Source: Flavobacteriales bacterium
GTDB lineage: Bacteria > Bacteroidota > Bacteroidia > Flavobacteriales > Flavobacteriaceae
Direction of reading: 5' to 3'
Length of the DNA stretch: 20,079 bases
Assembly (NCBI GenBank): GCA_002705485.1
Contig: PAGT01000029.1
Span: forward strand, 5,335-25,413
Numbering within the stretch: the stretch's first letter is position 1; every line of letters begins with the position of its first letter. Positions 1 to 7,534 of this stretch are shown here, in pieces. A program made the position numbers and the translations under genes. Under the pieces are notes generated by a model. That model made no database searches. It saw nothing but the letters and a program-made list of their open reading frames with translations, and had not been told where the DNA came from.

Positions 1-1422
1 GAACTGGTTCAGTTTGATTCGGGCCTTGAAGGGATAGTTTTAAACTTGGAAGAAGACAATGTTGGCGTTGTTTTGCTTGGCCCATCAAAAGAAATAAAAG
101 AAGGAGACACGGTCAAGCGTACTCAAAGAATCGCATCAATAAATGTTGGTGAAGAGATAGTGGGAAGAGTTGTCAATGCACTTGGTAAACCAATTGACGG
201 AAAAGGCGCCATTAAAGGAGACTTATATGAAATGCCTCTTGAAAGAAAAGCTCCTGGAGTTATTTTTAGGCAGCCTGTTAACGAACCGCTTCAAACTGGA
301 ATAAAGTCTGTCGATGCCATGATTCCAATTGGTAGAGGACAAAGAGAATTGGTTATTGGAGATAGACAAACTGGAAAGACTACCGTTTGTATCGATACAA
401 TTTTAAATCAAAAAGAGTTTTTTGACGCGGGTGAGCCAGTGTATTGTATTTATGTTGCGATCGGGCAAAAAGCTTCTACGGTTGCAGGTATTGCTAAAAC
501 CTTAGAAGATAAGGGAGCAATGGCTTACACTACCATAGTTGCCGCTAATGCCTCTGACCCTGCACCAATGCAAGTTTATGCCCCTTTTGCTGGAGCAGCT
601 ATTGGTGAATTTTTTAGAGACACTGGCAGGCCAGCTTTAATAATTTATGATGATCTTTCAAAACAAGCTGTTGCATACAGAGAAGTTTCATTATTATTGA
701 GAAGACCGCCAGGCAGAGAAGCTTACCCTGGAGATGTTTTTTATTTGCACTCTAGATTGTTAGAAAGGGCTTCTAAAGTAATTGCAGACAATAACATTGC
801 TAAGGATATGAATGACTTACCCAGTCCATTAAAACCTCTTGTAAAAGGGGGAGGCTCATTGACTGCATTGCCTATAATTGAGACACAAGCCGGAGACGTT
901 TCTGCATATATTCCCACTAATGTAATTTCAATTACAGATGGCCAAATATTTTTAGAATCAAACTTATTTAACTCTGGTGTAAGGCCAGCAATAAATGTTG
1001 GTATTTCAGTATCCAGAGTTGGGGGATCTGCTCAAATTAAGTCTATGAAAAAAGTTTCAGGTACTTTAAAATTAGATCAAGCCCAATTTAGAGAACTTGA
1101 AGCCTTTGCAAAATTTGGATCTGATTTGGATGAGGCAACAATGAACGTTATTGAAAAAGGTAAAAGAAATGTTGAAATCCTGAAGCAAGCTCAAAATGAC
1201 CCATTCAAGGTTCAAGATCAAGTCGCTATTATCTTTGCGGGTTCAAAAAACTTACTCAGAAAAGTTCCTGTTGAAAAGGTTAAAGAATTTGAAAAAAAAT
1301 ATATTGAGTTTCTAAATATCAAGCACAAAAAAGTTATGCAAGCGATTAAGTCAGGCAAATTGACTGATGAAGTAACCGAAACGTTAACAAAAGTAGCTGA
1401 AGATTTAAGCTCTACATATTAA
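1..1422 (+). CDS. atpA: F1 ATP synthase subunit alpha, 5' end missing
   Basis: Alpha subunit of the F1 head, which with beta forms the hexamer that makes ATP at the inner face of the cytoplasmic membrane. The frame is open from base 1 (it begins ELVQFDSGLEG), so the gene starts upstream of the window; the TTG at 46 is internal. There are 473 residues here, and about 50 N-terminal residues are missing compared with the usual 510-525. The Walker A motif GDRQTGKT is encoded at 358-381, followed by the Walker B region ALIIYDDLSK and the alpha signature around PPGREAYPGDVFYLHSRLLE. The VISITDGQIFLESN stretch is typical of the family. Three bases separate its TAA from atpG, as in the Bacteroidota order atpBEFHAG, where atpD and atpC sit elsewhere; neither is seen here. 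Identity is certain; only the missing 5' end limits the entry. Confidence 0.98.
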   Translation, partial: ELVQFDSGLEGIVLNLEEDNVGVVLLGPSKEIKEGDTVKRTQRIASINVGEEIVGRVVNALGKPIDGKGAIKGDLYEMPLERKAPGVIFRQPVNEPLQTGIKSVDAMIPIGRGQRELVIGDRQTGKTTVCIDTILNQKEFFDAGEPVYCIYVAIGQKASTVAGIAKTLEDKGAMAYTTIVAANASDPAPMQVYAPFAGAAIGEFFRDTGRPALIIYDDLSKQAVAYREVSLLLRRPPGREAYPGDVFYLHSRLLERASKVIADNNIAKDMNDLPSPLKPLVKGGGSLTALPIIETQAGDVSAYIPTNVISITDGQIFLESNLFNSGVRPAINVGISVSRVGGSAQIKSMKKVSGTLKLDQAQFRELEAFAKFGSDLDEATMNVIEKGKRNVEILKQAQNDPFKVQDQVAIIFAGSKNLLRKVPVEKVKEFEKKYIEFLNIKHKKVMQAIKSGKLTDEVTETLTKVAEDLSSTY

Positions 1423-1425
1423 CTA

Positions 1426-2280
1426 ATGGCAAATCTCAAAGAAATTAGAAATAGAATCACGTCTGTATCCTCTACTATGCAGATTACCAGTGCCATGAAA
1501 ATGGTTTCTGCTGCTAAACTTAAGAAGGCCCAAGATGCAATCATTGCAATGAGACCATACTCTGACAAATTAACTGAACTTATGAAAAGCTTTAGCGGGT
1601 CTGTTGAAAACAATAAATTCATTAACCAAAGAAGATTAAAAAATATTTTAATAATCGCAATTAGCTCAAACAGAGGATTGTGTGGAGCTTTTAATGCGAA
1701 TATTTTAAAGGAGATAAAAGTTTTAAAATCAAAACCAGAATTTAAAGATTCCAAGTTCGATTTTGTTACAGTTGGTAAAAAGGTTAATGATTCCTTATCT
1801 AAAAATGAAAAAGTTATTCAAAATGAAAGTGAAATTTTCGAAGATCTATCTTATGAGAATACTTCAGCTGTTGCAGAATCATTAATGAAGCTTTTTTTGG
1901 AAGAAAAATACGATAGAATTGACATTGTTTATAATAGTTTTAAAAATGCAGCGACACAAAAAATAAAATCGGAGCAATTTTTACCAATAACAAACTCTGA
2001 GGGTAATAATTCGTCGAGTTCAAATTATATTTTTGAACCTTCCCAAGAGTTTATTGTAGACACTTTAATTCCTAAATCTTTAAAAATCCAACTCTTCAAA
2101 GCTCTTCGTGATTCATTTGCTAGTGAACATGGAGCGAGAATGACGGCTATGCATAAGGCGACAGACAATGCTTCAGAGCTTAGAGACGAATTAAAATTAA
2201 CTTACAATAAAGCGCGACAAGCATCTATAACCAATGAGATCCTTGAAATTGTTGGAGGTGCAGAAGCACTTAATAATTAA
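1426..2280 (+). CDS. atpG: F1 ATP synthase subunit gamma
   Basis: Central stalk subunit of F1 ATP synthase, whose two long helices rotate inside the alpha/beta hexamer and couple proton flow to ATP synthesis. It has 284 residues, the normal length. The conserved N-terminal helix starts MANLKEIRNRITSVSSTMQI and runs through SAMKMVSAAKLKKAQ. The C-terminal helix contains SEHGARMTAMHKATDNA and ends with NKARQASITNEILEIVGGAEAL, the family signature. The middle Rossmann-like part is more divergent and carries a polar insert (NNSSSSN) near residue 200. The ATG lies 3 bp after atpA, so the two are cotranscribed and probably translationally coupled. No beta or epsilon subunit gene follows, so this is the end of the ATP synthase cluster. 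Confidence 0.97.
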   Translation: MANLKEIRNRITSVSSTMQITSAMKMVSAAKLKKAQDAIIAMRPYSDKLTELMKSFSGSVENNKFINQRRLKNILIIAISSNRGLCGAFNANILKEIKVLKSKPEFKDSKFDFVTVGKKVNDSLSKNEKVIQNESEIFEDLSYENTSAVAESLMKLFLEEKYDRIDIVYNSFKNAATQKIKSEQFLPITNSEGNNSSSSNYIFEPSQEFIVDTLIPKSLKIQLFKALRDSFASEHGARMTAMHKATDNASELRDELKLTYNKARQASITNEILEIVGGAEALNN

Positions 2281-2291
2281 ACGGCAGTTTG

Positions 2292-2326
2292 TTTTGTTTT
2301 AATTCGTTAATTTTATTAAAACAAAA
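2292..2326 (+). terminator. A/T-rich hairpin between atpG and dut
   Basis: A perfect 12-bp inverted repeat (TTTTGTTTTAAT at 2292-2303, ATTAAAACAAAA at 2315-2326) with an 11-base loop fills most of the 51-bp gap between atpG and dut. Only one G:C pair is present and the following T-run is just three bases (2328-2330 after one A), so it would be a weak rho-independent terminator or attenuator at the end of the ATP synthase operon. It could equally be an RNA-stability element. It ends 5 bp before the dut GTG and could cover the ribosome entry site. Confidence 0.45.
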
Positions 2327-2331
2327 ATTTT

Positions 2332-2766
2332 GTGTTAGTTAAAGTAGTAAACAACTCAACAAATCCTTTGCCAAAATACGAATCGAAAAGTTCAGCTGGA
2401 ATGGACCTAAGAGCATGTTTAGATACTATCATGGTATTGAGACCATTAGATCGAGCCATGGTTAAAACAGGGTTATACATTCAGATGCCTTTGGGAGTCG
2501 AGGCACAAGTGAGACCTAGGAGTGGATTGGCAATTAAAAGTGGAGTAACCGTTTTGAACTCACCTGGGACAATTGACTCAGATTACAGAGGAGAAATTTG
2601 TATTATTTTAATTAATTTATCTAATGAAGATTTTGAGATTAAAAACGGTGACAGAATCGCACAGCTAGTTTTTGCAAAGCACGAATCAGTCGATCTCGAA
2701 GTTACACATTCTTTAGAGAAATCTGCAAGAGGGGAATCAGGCTTTGGAAGTACAGGAATAAAATAA
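2332..2766 (+). CDS. dut: dUTP diphosphatase
   Basis: Trimeric dUTPase: hydrolyses dUTP to dUMP and pyrophosphate, keeping uracil out of DNA and supplying dUMP for thymidylate synthesis. All five family motifs are present in its 144 residues: SAGMDLRA (21-28), RPRSGLA (61-67), NSPGTIDSDYRGE (76-88, holding the catalytic Asp and the uracil-binding hairpin), GDRIAQLV (106-113) and the C-terminal RGESGFGSTG arm (133-142). The start is GTG at 2332; upstream codons in frame belong to the hairpin and no ATG fits. Starting here gives the usual LVKVVNNS first strand. Five bases separate it from the nucleotidyltransferase downstream. In related Flavobacteriia I recall a flippase gene between atpG and dut; none is present here. 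Confidence 0.97.
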   Translation: MLVKVVNNSTNPLPKYESKSSAGMDLRACLDTIMVLRPLDRAMVKTGLYIQMPLGVEAQVRPRSGLAIKSGVTVLNSPGTIDSDYRGEICIILINLSNEDFEIKNGDRIAQLVFAKHESVDLEVTHSLEKSARGESGFGSTGIK

Positions 2767-2771
2767 ACTTT

Positions 2772-3788
2772 ATGAAAATAATAGTTCCAATGGCAGGAAG
2801 GGGTTCAAGGTTAAGGCCGCAAACTTTCATTACCCCTAAACCGCTCGTAAATATAGCAGGGAAATCAATATTAGAACAATTGTTAGATGATCTAGTAGAT
2901 TTGATTGATCAACCTGTTCAAGAAATTATATTTATTATTGGCTCTCCAATAATTTTTGATCAGAATATTGTTTTTAAATTAAAAAGATTAGCCAAAAAGT
3001 ACAAATCCAAACCAACAATATGCAGGCAACTAAAGCCATTAGGAACAGGCGATGCGGTTTTGTGTGCCAAAAACCATTTAATTGGAAAAGCCTTTGTGAT
3101 ATATCCAGATACTCTTGTCAGGTTCAACAAAAAATTTGATGAATCTTCGGATGTTATTATTTGGACAAAAAAAGTAAAAAACCCACGCGAATATGGGGTT
3201 GTTAAATTAGATGCTCGTGACCATGTAGTTGACTTAATTGAACATCCACAAAAATTTATTTCAGATTTAGCAGTAATAGGAGTCTACTATTTTAAAGAAA
3301 TAGAAGTTTTAAAAGATCAACTTGAAAAAGCTTTGCAATTAAAGAAAGACAATGAAGGAGAATTTTACATAAATGATGGAATACTAAGACTAATTGAAAT
3401 TGGATTGGAAGTAAACTCTAACAAAGTCTCATCTTGGCTAGATTGTGGAAATGTTAAAAAATCAATAGAAGCAAACAACAAAATGCTTTCATTTCATAAA
3501 AGGGACAACGTTAAATTGATTTCAGAAAAAAAGAAATTGATTAATTCTAAAATTATAGAGCCATGTTACATTGGAGATAATGTTTTTATTGAAAATAGTA
3601 CCATAGGACCATTTGTTTCTATTGGGAATGACACTAAAATTTTAAATACAGAAATTAGCAATAGTATTATCCAATCATGTTCAGAAATTAAGAATGCAAA
3701 TATCAAAAACTCGATGATTGGTAGTTTTTGTAAGTATAATGGAAAACCAAATCAAGTAAACATTGGAGATTATAGTGAAATAACCTAA
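2772..3788 (+). CDS. NDP-sugar-type nucleotidyltransferase with beta-helix tail
   Basis: Putative sugar-phosphate nucleotidyltransferase (RmlA/GlmU-like fold), 338 residues, predicted to join a sugar 1-phosphate to a nucleotide in the cytoplasm; the substrate cannot be told. Visible: the nucleotide-binding loop PMAGRGSRLRP (6-16) followed by TPKPLVNIAGK; the PLGTGDAV motif; an acidic metal-ligand motif IYPDT with Asp at 113, where many relatives have GD; and WLDCGN (from Trp 222), usual in the Bacteroidota branch. From about residue 255 a run of imperfect hexapeptides (IGDNVFIENSTIGPFVSIG and similar) indicates a left-handed beta-helix. An acyltransferase activity is possible but unproven. 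It sits 5 bp after dut and 5 bp before the DUF4292 lipoprotein, in the same operon. Fold confidence is high; exact product is unknown. Confidence 0.85.
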   Translation: MKIIVPMAGRGSRLRPQTFITPKPLVNIAGKSILEQLLDDLVDLIDQPVQEIIFIIGSPIIFDQNIVFKLKRLAKKYKSKPTICRQLKPLGTGDAVLCAKNHLIGKAFVIYPDTLVRFNKKFDESSDVIIWTKKVKNPREYGVVKLDARDHVVDLIEHPQKFISDLAVIGVYYFKEIEVLKDQLEKALQLKKDNEGEFYINDGILRLIEIGLEVNSNKVSSWLDCGNVKKSIEANNKMLSFHKRDNVKLISEKKKLINSKIIEPCYIGDNVFIENSTIGPFVSIGNDTKILNTEISNSIIQSCSEIKNANIKNSMIGSFCKYNGKPNQVNIGDYSEIT

Positions 3789-3793
3789 CAACT

Positions 3794-4606
3794 ATGATGC
3801 GAATTTTGGTTTTATTTTTTCTTTCTCTTTTAGTTGGATGCAATATTTCGAGTAAATTTCCAAAAAATTTAGAACCCAAAAACCTTTCTGCATCATCTCT
3901 TTCTATCGAAGAAAAAAATAAATTTTTGAATAGATCCGTTTTGAATAAAAAACTGATTGCTGAAATAGAAGAAAAAAGACCAGAGTTTAATTTTTTATCA
4001 TATTCTTCTCAAGTCAAAATCAATAATAATCAAACCACAAACCAATTCAATCTAGGAATTAAGATTCAAAATAAAAAAAAATTATTACTAACAGGATCAT
4101 TCATTATTCCATTATTTAAAGCTCTTTTCACGGAGGAAGAAGTAATGTTTTATGAGAAGATTAATCGTTCATATTTTAAAAGAGAATACAGAGACTTGCC
4201 AATATTAATGAACTCCCAGTTCAATCTGGGTTATTTTCAGAATATTATTGTGGGAAATCCAATAATCGAATTAGATCAATTAAGATGGAAGCAATTTTTT
4301 GATAACAAATCTCTCAAAGTTCAAGCTTTCTCTAAAAAAAATCAATCGAACATAGAGTGTGAATTTGATTTTAAAACTTTAAGGCTAAAAAGACAAGTGG
4401 TTTTCACTAAAGATCAAACTTTAGAGATTAATTATGCGGGATATGAAATTGTTAGAAATATTGAACTCCCAAATGAGCTAAAGATTAAATATTCCAATAA
4501 TAAAACAACAATTCTTATTAATTTAAAGCTAAAGATCTCGAGGGTTGATTCAGAGCTAGGGTTTATTTTTAAAATTCCTAATGGTTACAAAGAGATGCTA
4601 TTATGA
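3794..4606 (+). CDS. DUF4292-type lipoprotein
   Basis: Predicted lipoprotein of 270 residues. The first 16 residues (MMRILVLFFLSLLVGC) form a lipoprotein signal: a short charged start, a hydrophobic core and the lipobox LVGC with Cys 16 as the lipidated residue. The mature part is lysine-, asparagine- and beta-strand-rich, with alternating patterns from about residue 45 to the end, and resembles the Bacteroidota DUF4292 family, whose LolA/LolB-like fold suggests handling of a lipid or lipoprotein; that role is inference. I placed it there from sequence style plus its position just upstream of an EnvC/M23 gene, a pairing common in Flavobacteriia. Its TGA overlaps the next ATG (ATGA at 4603-4606), so the two are translationally coupled. 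ATG codons at 3794 and 3797 are adjacent; either may start. Confidence 0.75.
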   Translation: MMRILVLFFLSLLVGCNISSKFPKNLEPKNLSASSLSIEEKNKFLNRSVLNKKLIAEIEEKRPEFNFLSYSSQVKINNNQTTNQFNLGIKIQNKKKLLLTGSFIIPLFKALFTEEEVMFYEKINRSYFKREYRDLPILMNSQFNLGYFQNIIVGNPIIELDQLRWKQFFDNKSLKVQAFSKKNQSNIECEFDFKTLRLKRQVVFTKDQTLEINYAGYEIVRNIELPNELKIKYSNNKTTILINLKLKISRVDSELGFIFKIPNGYKEMLL

Positions 4607-5811
4607 AATTTCTTAAAAATCAATTTATTTTTCTTGTTTTTATTATCATTTCCAATACGATTGTAAGTCAACAAAACTCACAGGCTGATTTAAAAAAAAA
4701 AAGATCCCAAATTCAAAATGAAATCAAACAAATTAATGAACTACTTTTTTCAAACAACAAAAAAAAGTCTGTTGCATTTTCAGATATTGAAAATTTAAAT
4801 ATAAAGATTAAAAGAAAAGAAGAGTTGGTTAAATTAGTAAACCAACAAATAAATATCTTGACCACAGAGATTGATGATAATAGCTTTAGTTTGGACTCTT
4901 TAACCCAAAGTTTAGAAAACTCTAAAGAATCATACAAAAATATTATAGTAAAATCTTACAAGACAAAATCTGGAAAGAGTAGACTTATGTTTTTACTATC
5001 ATCAGAGACTTTTTTTCAAGCCTACAAGAGAGTTCAGTATATGAAGCAATATGCAAATTTTAGAAAAAAACAATCAATTAACATTTCTATATTAATAGAA
5101 CAAATTGCGAATTTAAATAAAAAATTGAATGCGCAACTTGAGGATAAGCAAGATCTTATAATTGAGAACAGGGAAATTCAAAAATCTTTGGAAAAGGAAA
5201 AAAAAGAATCTAATTCTCTAGTTTTCCAGCTTAGAAATAAAGAGAAAAGATATAAAAGAGAGATTGAAGATAAAGAAAAGTTGACTGCTCAAATTGATAA
5301 AGAAATAGAAAGGTTAATTAAGGAGGCAATTGCTAAATCAAGATCAACTAGTAGCTCTAACGCATTTGCTCTGACTCCTGAAGCCAAAGAACTTGAAAAA
5401 AATTTTATTTTGAATAAGGGTAAATTGCCCTGGCCTGTTGTCAGAGGAGTTATTATTCAAAAGTTTGGTATGCAATCACACCCAGTAGTTAAAACAGCTA
5501 AAATAAAAAGTAATGGAATTATTATTGCTACATCAGCTGGTCAAAAAGTGAGAACCGTTTTTGATGGTGAGGTTCTTTCAGTTTTAAAGTTTAAGGGAAG
5601 CAATCCGACAGTTTTAGTTAGGCATGGTAATTTTATAACAGCTTATAAAAACCTGTCGAAGGTATATGTTAAAAAAGGTGAAAAGGTTTTTTCAAGTCAG
5701 GATATCGGAGAGGTCTTTACCAACAAATCATCAGGAAAATCAACAGTTCAGTTTAGTGTATTTGAAAAAACAAGTCCAGTCAATCCTGTTTTTTGGCTTC
5801 TAAAAAAATAA
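4603..5811 (+). CDS. envC: EnvC-like murein hydrolase activator with degenerate M23 domain
   Basis: Periplasmic coiled-coil protein of 402 residues with a C-terminal LytM/M23 domain, likely an activator of cell-wall amidases at division rather than an enzyme. Residues 1-22 form a signal peptide (hydrophobic FLVFIIISNTIV, then SQQ). Residues about 25-245 are heptad-rich and charged, typical of the EnvC coiled coil. The M23 domain starts at LPWPV (275). Its zinc and catalytic positions are all replaced: SNGII (303-307) stands where HxGxD would be, YKNL (348-351) where YxHL would be, and TVQ (381-383) where HLH would be. Only the HG at 341 resembles a conserved site. This is the pattern of E. 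coli EnvC, which activates AmiA/AmiB. It overlaps the lipoprotein gene by 4 bp and converges on ribE with a 3-bp gap. Confidence 0.88.
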   Translation: MKFLKNQFIFLVFIIISNTIVSQQNSQADLKKKRSQIQNEIKQINELLFSNNKKKSVAFSDIENLNIKIKRKEELVKLVNQQINILTTEIDDNSFSLDSLTQSLENSKESYKNIIVKSYKTKSGKSRLMFLLSSETFFQAYKRVQYMKQYANFRKKQSINISILIEQIANLNKKLNAQLEDKQDLIIENREIQKSLEKEKKESNSLVFQLRNKEKRYKREIEDKEKLTAQIDKEIERLIKEAIAKSRSTSSSNAFALTPEAKELEKNFILNKGKLPWPVVRGVIIQKFGMQSHPVVKTAKIKSNGIIIATSAGQKVRTVFDGEVLSVLKFKGSNPTVLVRHGNFITAYKNLSKVYVKKGEKVFSSQDIGEVFTNKSSGKSTVQFSVFEKTSPVNPVFWLLKK

Positions 5812-5814
5812 CTT

Positions 5815-6405
5815 TCATATGTTTTTTGATAACATTATTTTTTTAATATATTTTCCAATTATATCAAATTCTAAATTTACAAAATCATGTTTTTTGATAT
5901 TTTTAAAACAAGTTTGATTAAAAGTGTAAGGAATTATTGCAACACTGAATCGATTTTTTTTAGAGTTAACAACCGTTAGACTTACTCCATTTACAGAGAT
6001 TGATCCTTTTTCTACAGTGATATTTTTTTCAATTTTATATTCAAACGTGAATATCCAGCTACCCTTTTGTGTAAACCTTTCAACACAAACACCAACTTGA
6101 TCAACATGCCCCTGAACCATATGACCATCAAGCCTGTCTCCAATTTTAATTGCTCTTTCAATATTTACTTCGTCACCTACAGCCCAGGATCCTATATTGC
6201 TTTTTAAGATAGTTTCTTTGATAGCATTCACCGTATATATTTCATCTTTTATTTTGACAATCGTTAGGCAAATACCATTATGAGACAAACTCTGATCTAT
6301 ACTAAATTGAGATGTTAGATTGGATTTAAAACTAATGTTTAGATTTGTTCCACTTTTCTCAATTTTGATAATTTTTGATAGAGATTCTATGATTCCTGTA
6401 AACAT
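5815..6405 (-). CDS. ribE: Riboflavin synthase, alpha chain
   Basis: Riboflavin synthase dismutates two molecules of 6,7-dimethyl-8-ribityllumazine into riboflavin and a pyrimidine that re-enters the pathway; it is cytoplasmic and trimeric. The 196 residues hold the usual tandem lumazine-binding barrels: MFTGIIE opens the first, with SHNGICLTIV, and the second follows GHMVQGHVDQVG, with SVNGVSLTVV and NQTCF near its end. Length is normal. The ATG at 6405 gives the invariant MFTGIIE start. It is a single-gene unit here, convergent with envC (3 bp apart, so any terminator must lie inside coding sequence) and divergent from pdxA across the palindrome at 6421-6438. No FMN riboswitch is seen in the short leader. 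The symbol ribE follows E. coli usage; some annotations say ribC. Confidence 0.96.
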   Translation of the reverse strand: MFTGIIESLSKIIKIEKSGTNLNISFKSNLTSQFSIDQSLSHNGICLTIVKIKDEIYTVNAIKETILKSNIGSWAVGDEVNIERAIKIGDRLDGHMVQGHVDQVGVCVERFTQKGSWIFTFEYKIEKNITVEKGSISVNGVSLTVVNSKKNRFSVAIIPYTFNQTCFKNIKKHDFVNLEFDIIGKYIKKIMLSKNI

Positions 6406-6420
6406 TTATTAATTATATAT

Positions 6421-6438
6421 TTAGCTTTGCAAAGCTAA
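6421..6438. promoter_or_regulatory. Perfect 18-bp palindrome with back-to-back -7 boxes (ribE/pdxA)
   Basis: The 52-bp gap between the divergent ribE and pdxA starts holds the perfect palindrome TTAGCTTTGCAAAGCTAA. Each arm reads TAGCTTTG, which matches the Bacteroidota -7 consensus TAnnTTTG: plus strand 6422-6429 toward pdxA, minus strand 6437-6430 toward ribE. Transcription would start a few bases beyond each box, leaving leaders of about 20-25 bases for both genes. No good -33 TTG is found at 17-23 bp on either side (a CTG lies at 6396-6398 for the plus strand). It may be a divergent promoter, an operator for a dimeric regulator, or both. Confidence 0.55.
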
Positions 6439-6457
6439 TAATAAACTTTAATTCGTA

Positions 6458-7456
6458 GTGCATAATTCAAAACCCAAAGTTGGAATTTCGTGTGGAGATC
6501 CTAATGGAATAGGCTTGGAAATCATTTTAAAGTCTTTAAAGGATCCATTCACTCTTGATTTGGTGACACCGGTTATTTATTGTGACTTTAATATAATTTC
6601 TTCAATGAATGATTTTTTTAAAACTAATATTGAGTTAGAATTATTAGCTAAAAATCAATCTCCCAAACCCAATAAAATAAATGTGTTTCATATTGATGCA
6701 CAAGGTTTTAAAATTGAATTTGGAAAAACTACTAAAAAGGCAGGTTCAATTGCCTTTAAATCGCTGAAGCATACAGTTGATGCACTTAAAAGCGGGAACG
6801 TTGATTTCATTGTAACTGCTCCGATTAATAAAAAAAATATTCAATCTAATGAGTTTAATTTTCCTGGGCATACAGATTATTTGTCCAGTAATTTTAATGG
6901 GGAAAGCCTGATGTTTATGATAACTGATAAACTAAAGGTTGGCTTATTGACTGATCATATTCCGCTTTCTGAAGTCACTGAAAAATTGACTTTTGACAGG
7001 ATTTTGGATAAAATAAGCTGTATGCATCACTCTTTAAAAAATGACTTCTGTATTCCAGATCCGAAGATTGCTTTGCTCTCGATTAATCCTCACTGCGGAG
7101 ACGATGGTGTAATTGGAGATGATGATCAAAAAATACTTATTCCAACCGTTAAAAAACTTTTAGATTTAGGATTTTCAGTTTCAGGTCCTTTTTCAGCTGA
7201 TAGTTTCTTCGGATCAGGATCATTTAATCATTACCACGCTACAATGGCTGTATATCATGATCAGGGCCTTATTCCTTTTAAAACTATTTCTTTTGGAGAA
7301 GGTATAAACTACACTGCGGGTTTGAATATAATAAGAACCTCTCCTGACCACGGGACAGCCTATAATATTGCAGGTAATAATACTGCAGATCACAGGTCTT
7401 TCAGCAAATCTATTCACTGTGCTCTACAAATATTTAAGAACAGAAATAAAAAATAA
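6458..7456 (+). CDS. pdxA: 4-hydroxythreonine-4-phosphate dehydrogenase
   Basis: NAD-dependent, metal-requiring enzyme of the DXP-dependent PLP pathway. It oxidises 4-phosphohydroxy-L-threonine, and the product loses CO2 and is joined with deoxyxylulose phosphate by PdxJ. The 332 residues match the E. coli length. The start is conserved (PKVGISCGDPNGIGLEI), and the three metal-binding histidines are visible at 138 (FPGHTDY), 167 (DHIPL) and 267 (AVYHDQGLIPFK), matching E. coli His166, His211 and His266. TSPDHGTAYNIAG near the end is the family signature. The start is GTG at 6458; no in-frame ATG precedes the conserved region. A promoter-like box lies 29 bp upstream in the divergent palindrome. 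The 78-bp gap to the DUF177 gene suggests a separate promoter for the ribosomal/fatty-acid block that follows. Confidence 0.96.
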   Translation: MHNSKPKVGISCGDPNGIGLEIILKSLKDPFTLDLVTPVIYCDFNIISSMNDFFKTNIELELLAKNQSPKPNKINVFHIDAQGFKIEFGKTTKKAGSIAFKSLKHTVDALKSGNVDFIVTAPINKKNIQSNEFNFPGHTDYLSSNFNGESLMFMITDKLKVGLLTDHIPLSEVTEKLTFDRILDKISCMHHSLKNDFCIPDPKIALLSINPHCGDDGVIGDDDQKILIPTVKKLLDLGFSVSGPFSADSFFGSGSFNHYHATMAVYHDQGLIPFKTISFGEGINYTAGLNIIRTSPDHGTAYNIAGNNTADHRSFSKSIHCALQIFKNRNKK

Positions 7457-7508
7457 TGTTTATATGAAACGATCAGCCGAAACTTATTAAACAATCACAA
7501 TAATTTAT

Positions 7509-7525
7509 TATATTCGCCTGCGAAT
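7509..7525 (+). promoter_or_regulatory. Possible promoter and small inverted repeat before DUF177-rpmF
   Basis: In the 78-bp gap after pdxA, TATATTCG (7509-7516) differs from the Bacteroidota -7 consensus TAnnTTTG at one base. It overlaps a 6-bp inverted repeat, ATTCGC/GCGAAT with a 2-base loop (7512-7525), the only G/C-containing patch in the gap. The GTG of the next gene follows 9 bp later, so a transcript from here would have a leader of about 15 bases. No TTG lies at the expected -33 spacing, so confidence is low. Confidence 0.35.
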
Positions 7526-7534
7526 TTCAAGAAA

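Noticed and set aside
1419..1754. Minus-strand open frame of 111 codons opposite atpG
   Set aside because: It lies entirely over the conserved 5' part of atpG, and its sequence is what reverse reading of lysine/glutamate-rich code gives.
6421..6438. Rho-independent terminator
   Set aside because: The palindrome has no loop or T-tract and lies between two gene starts, not at gene ends.
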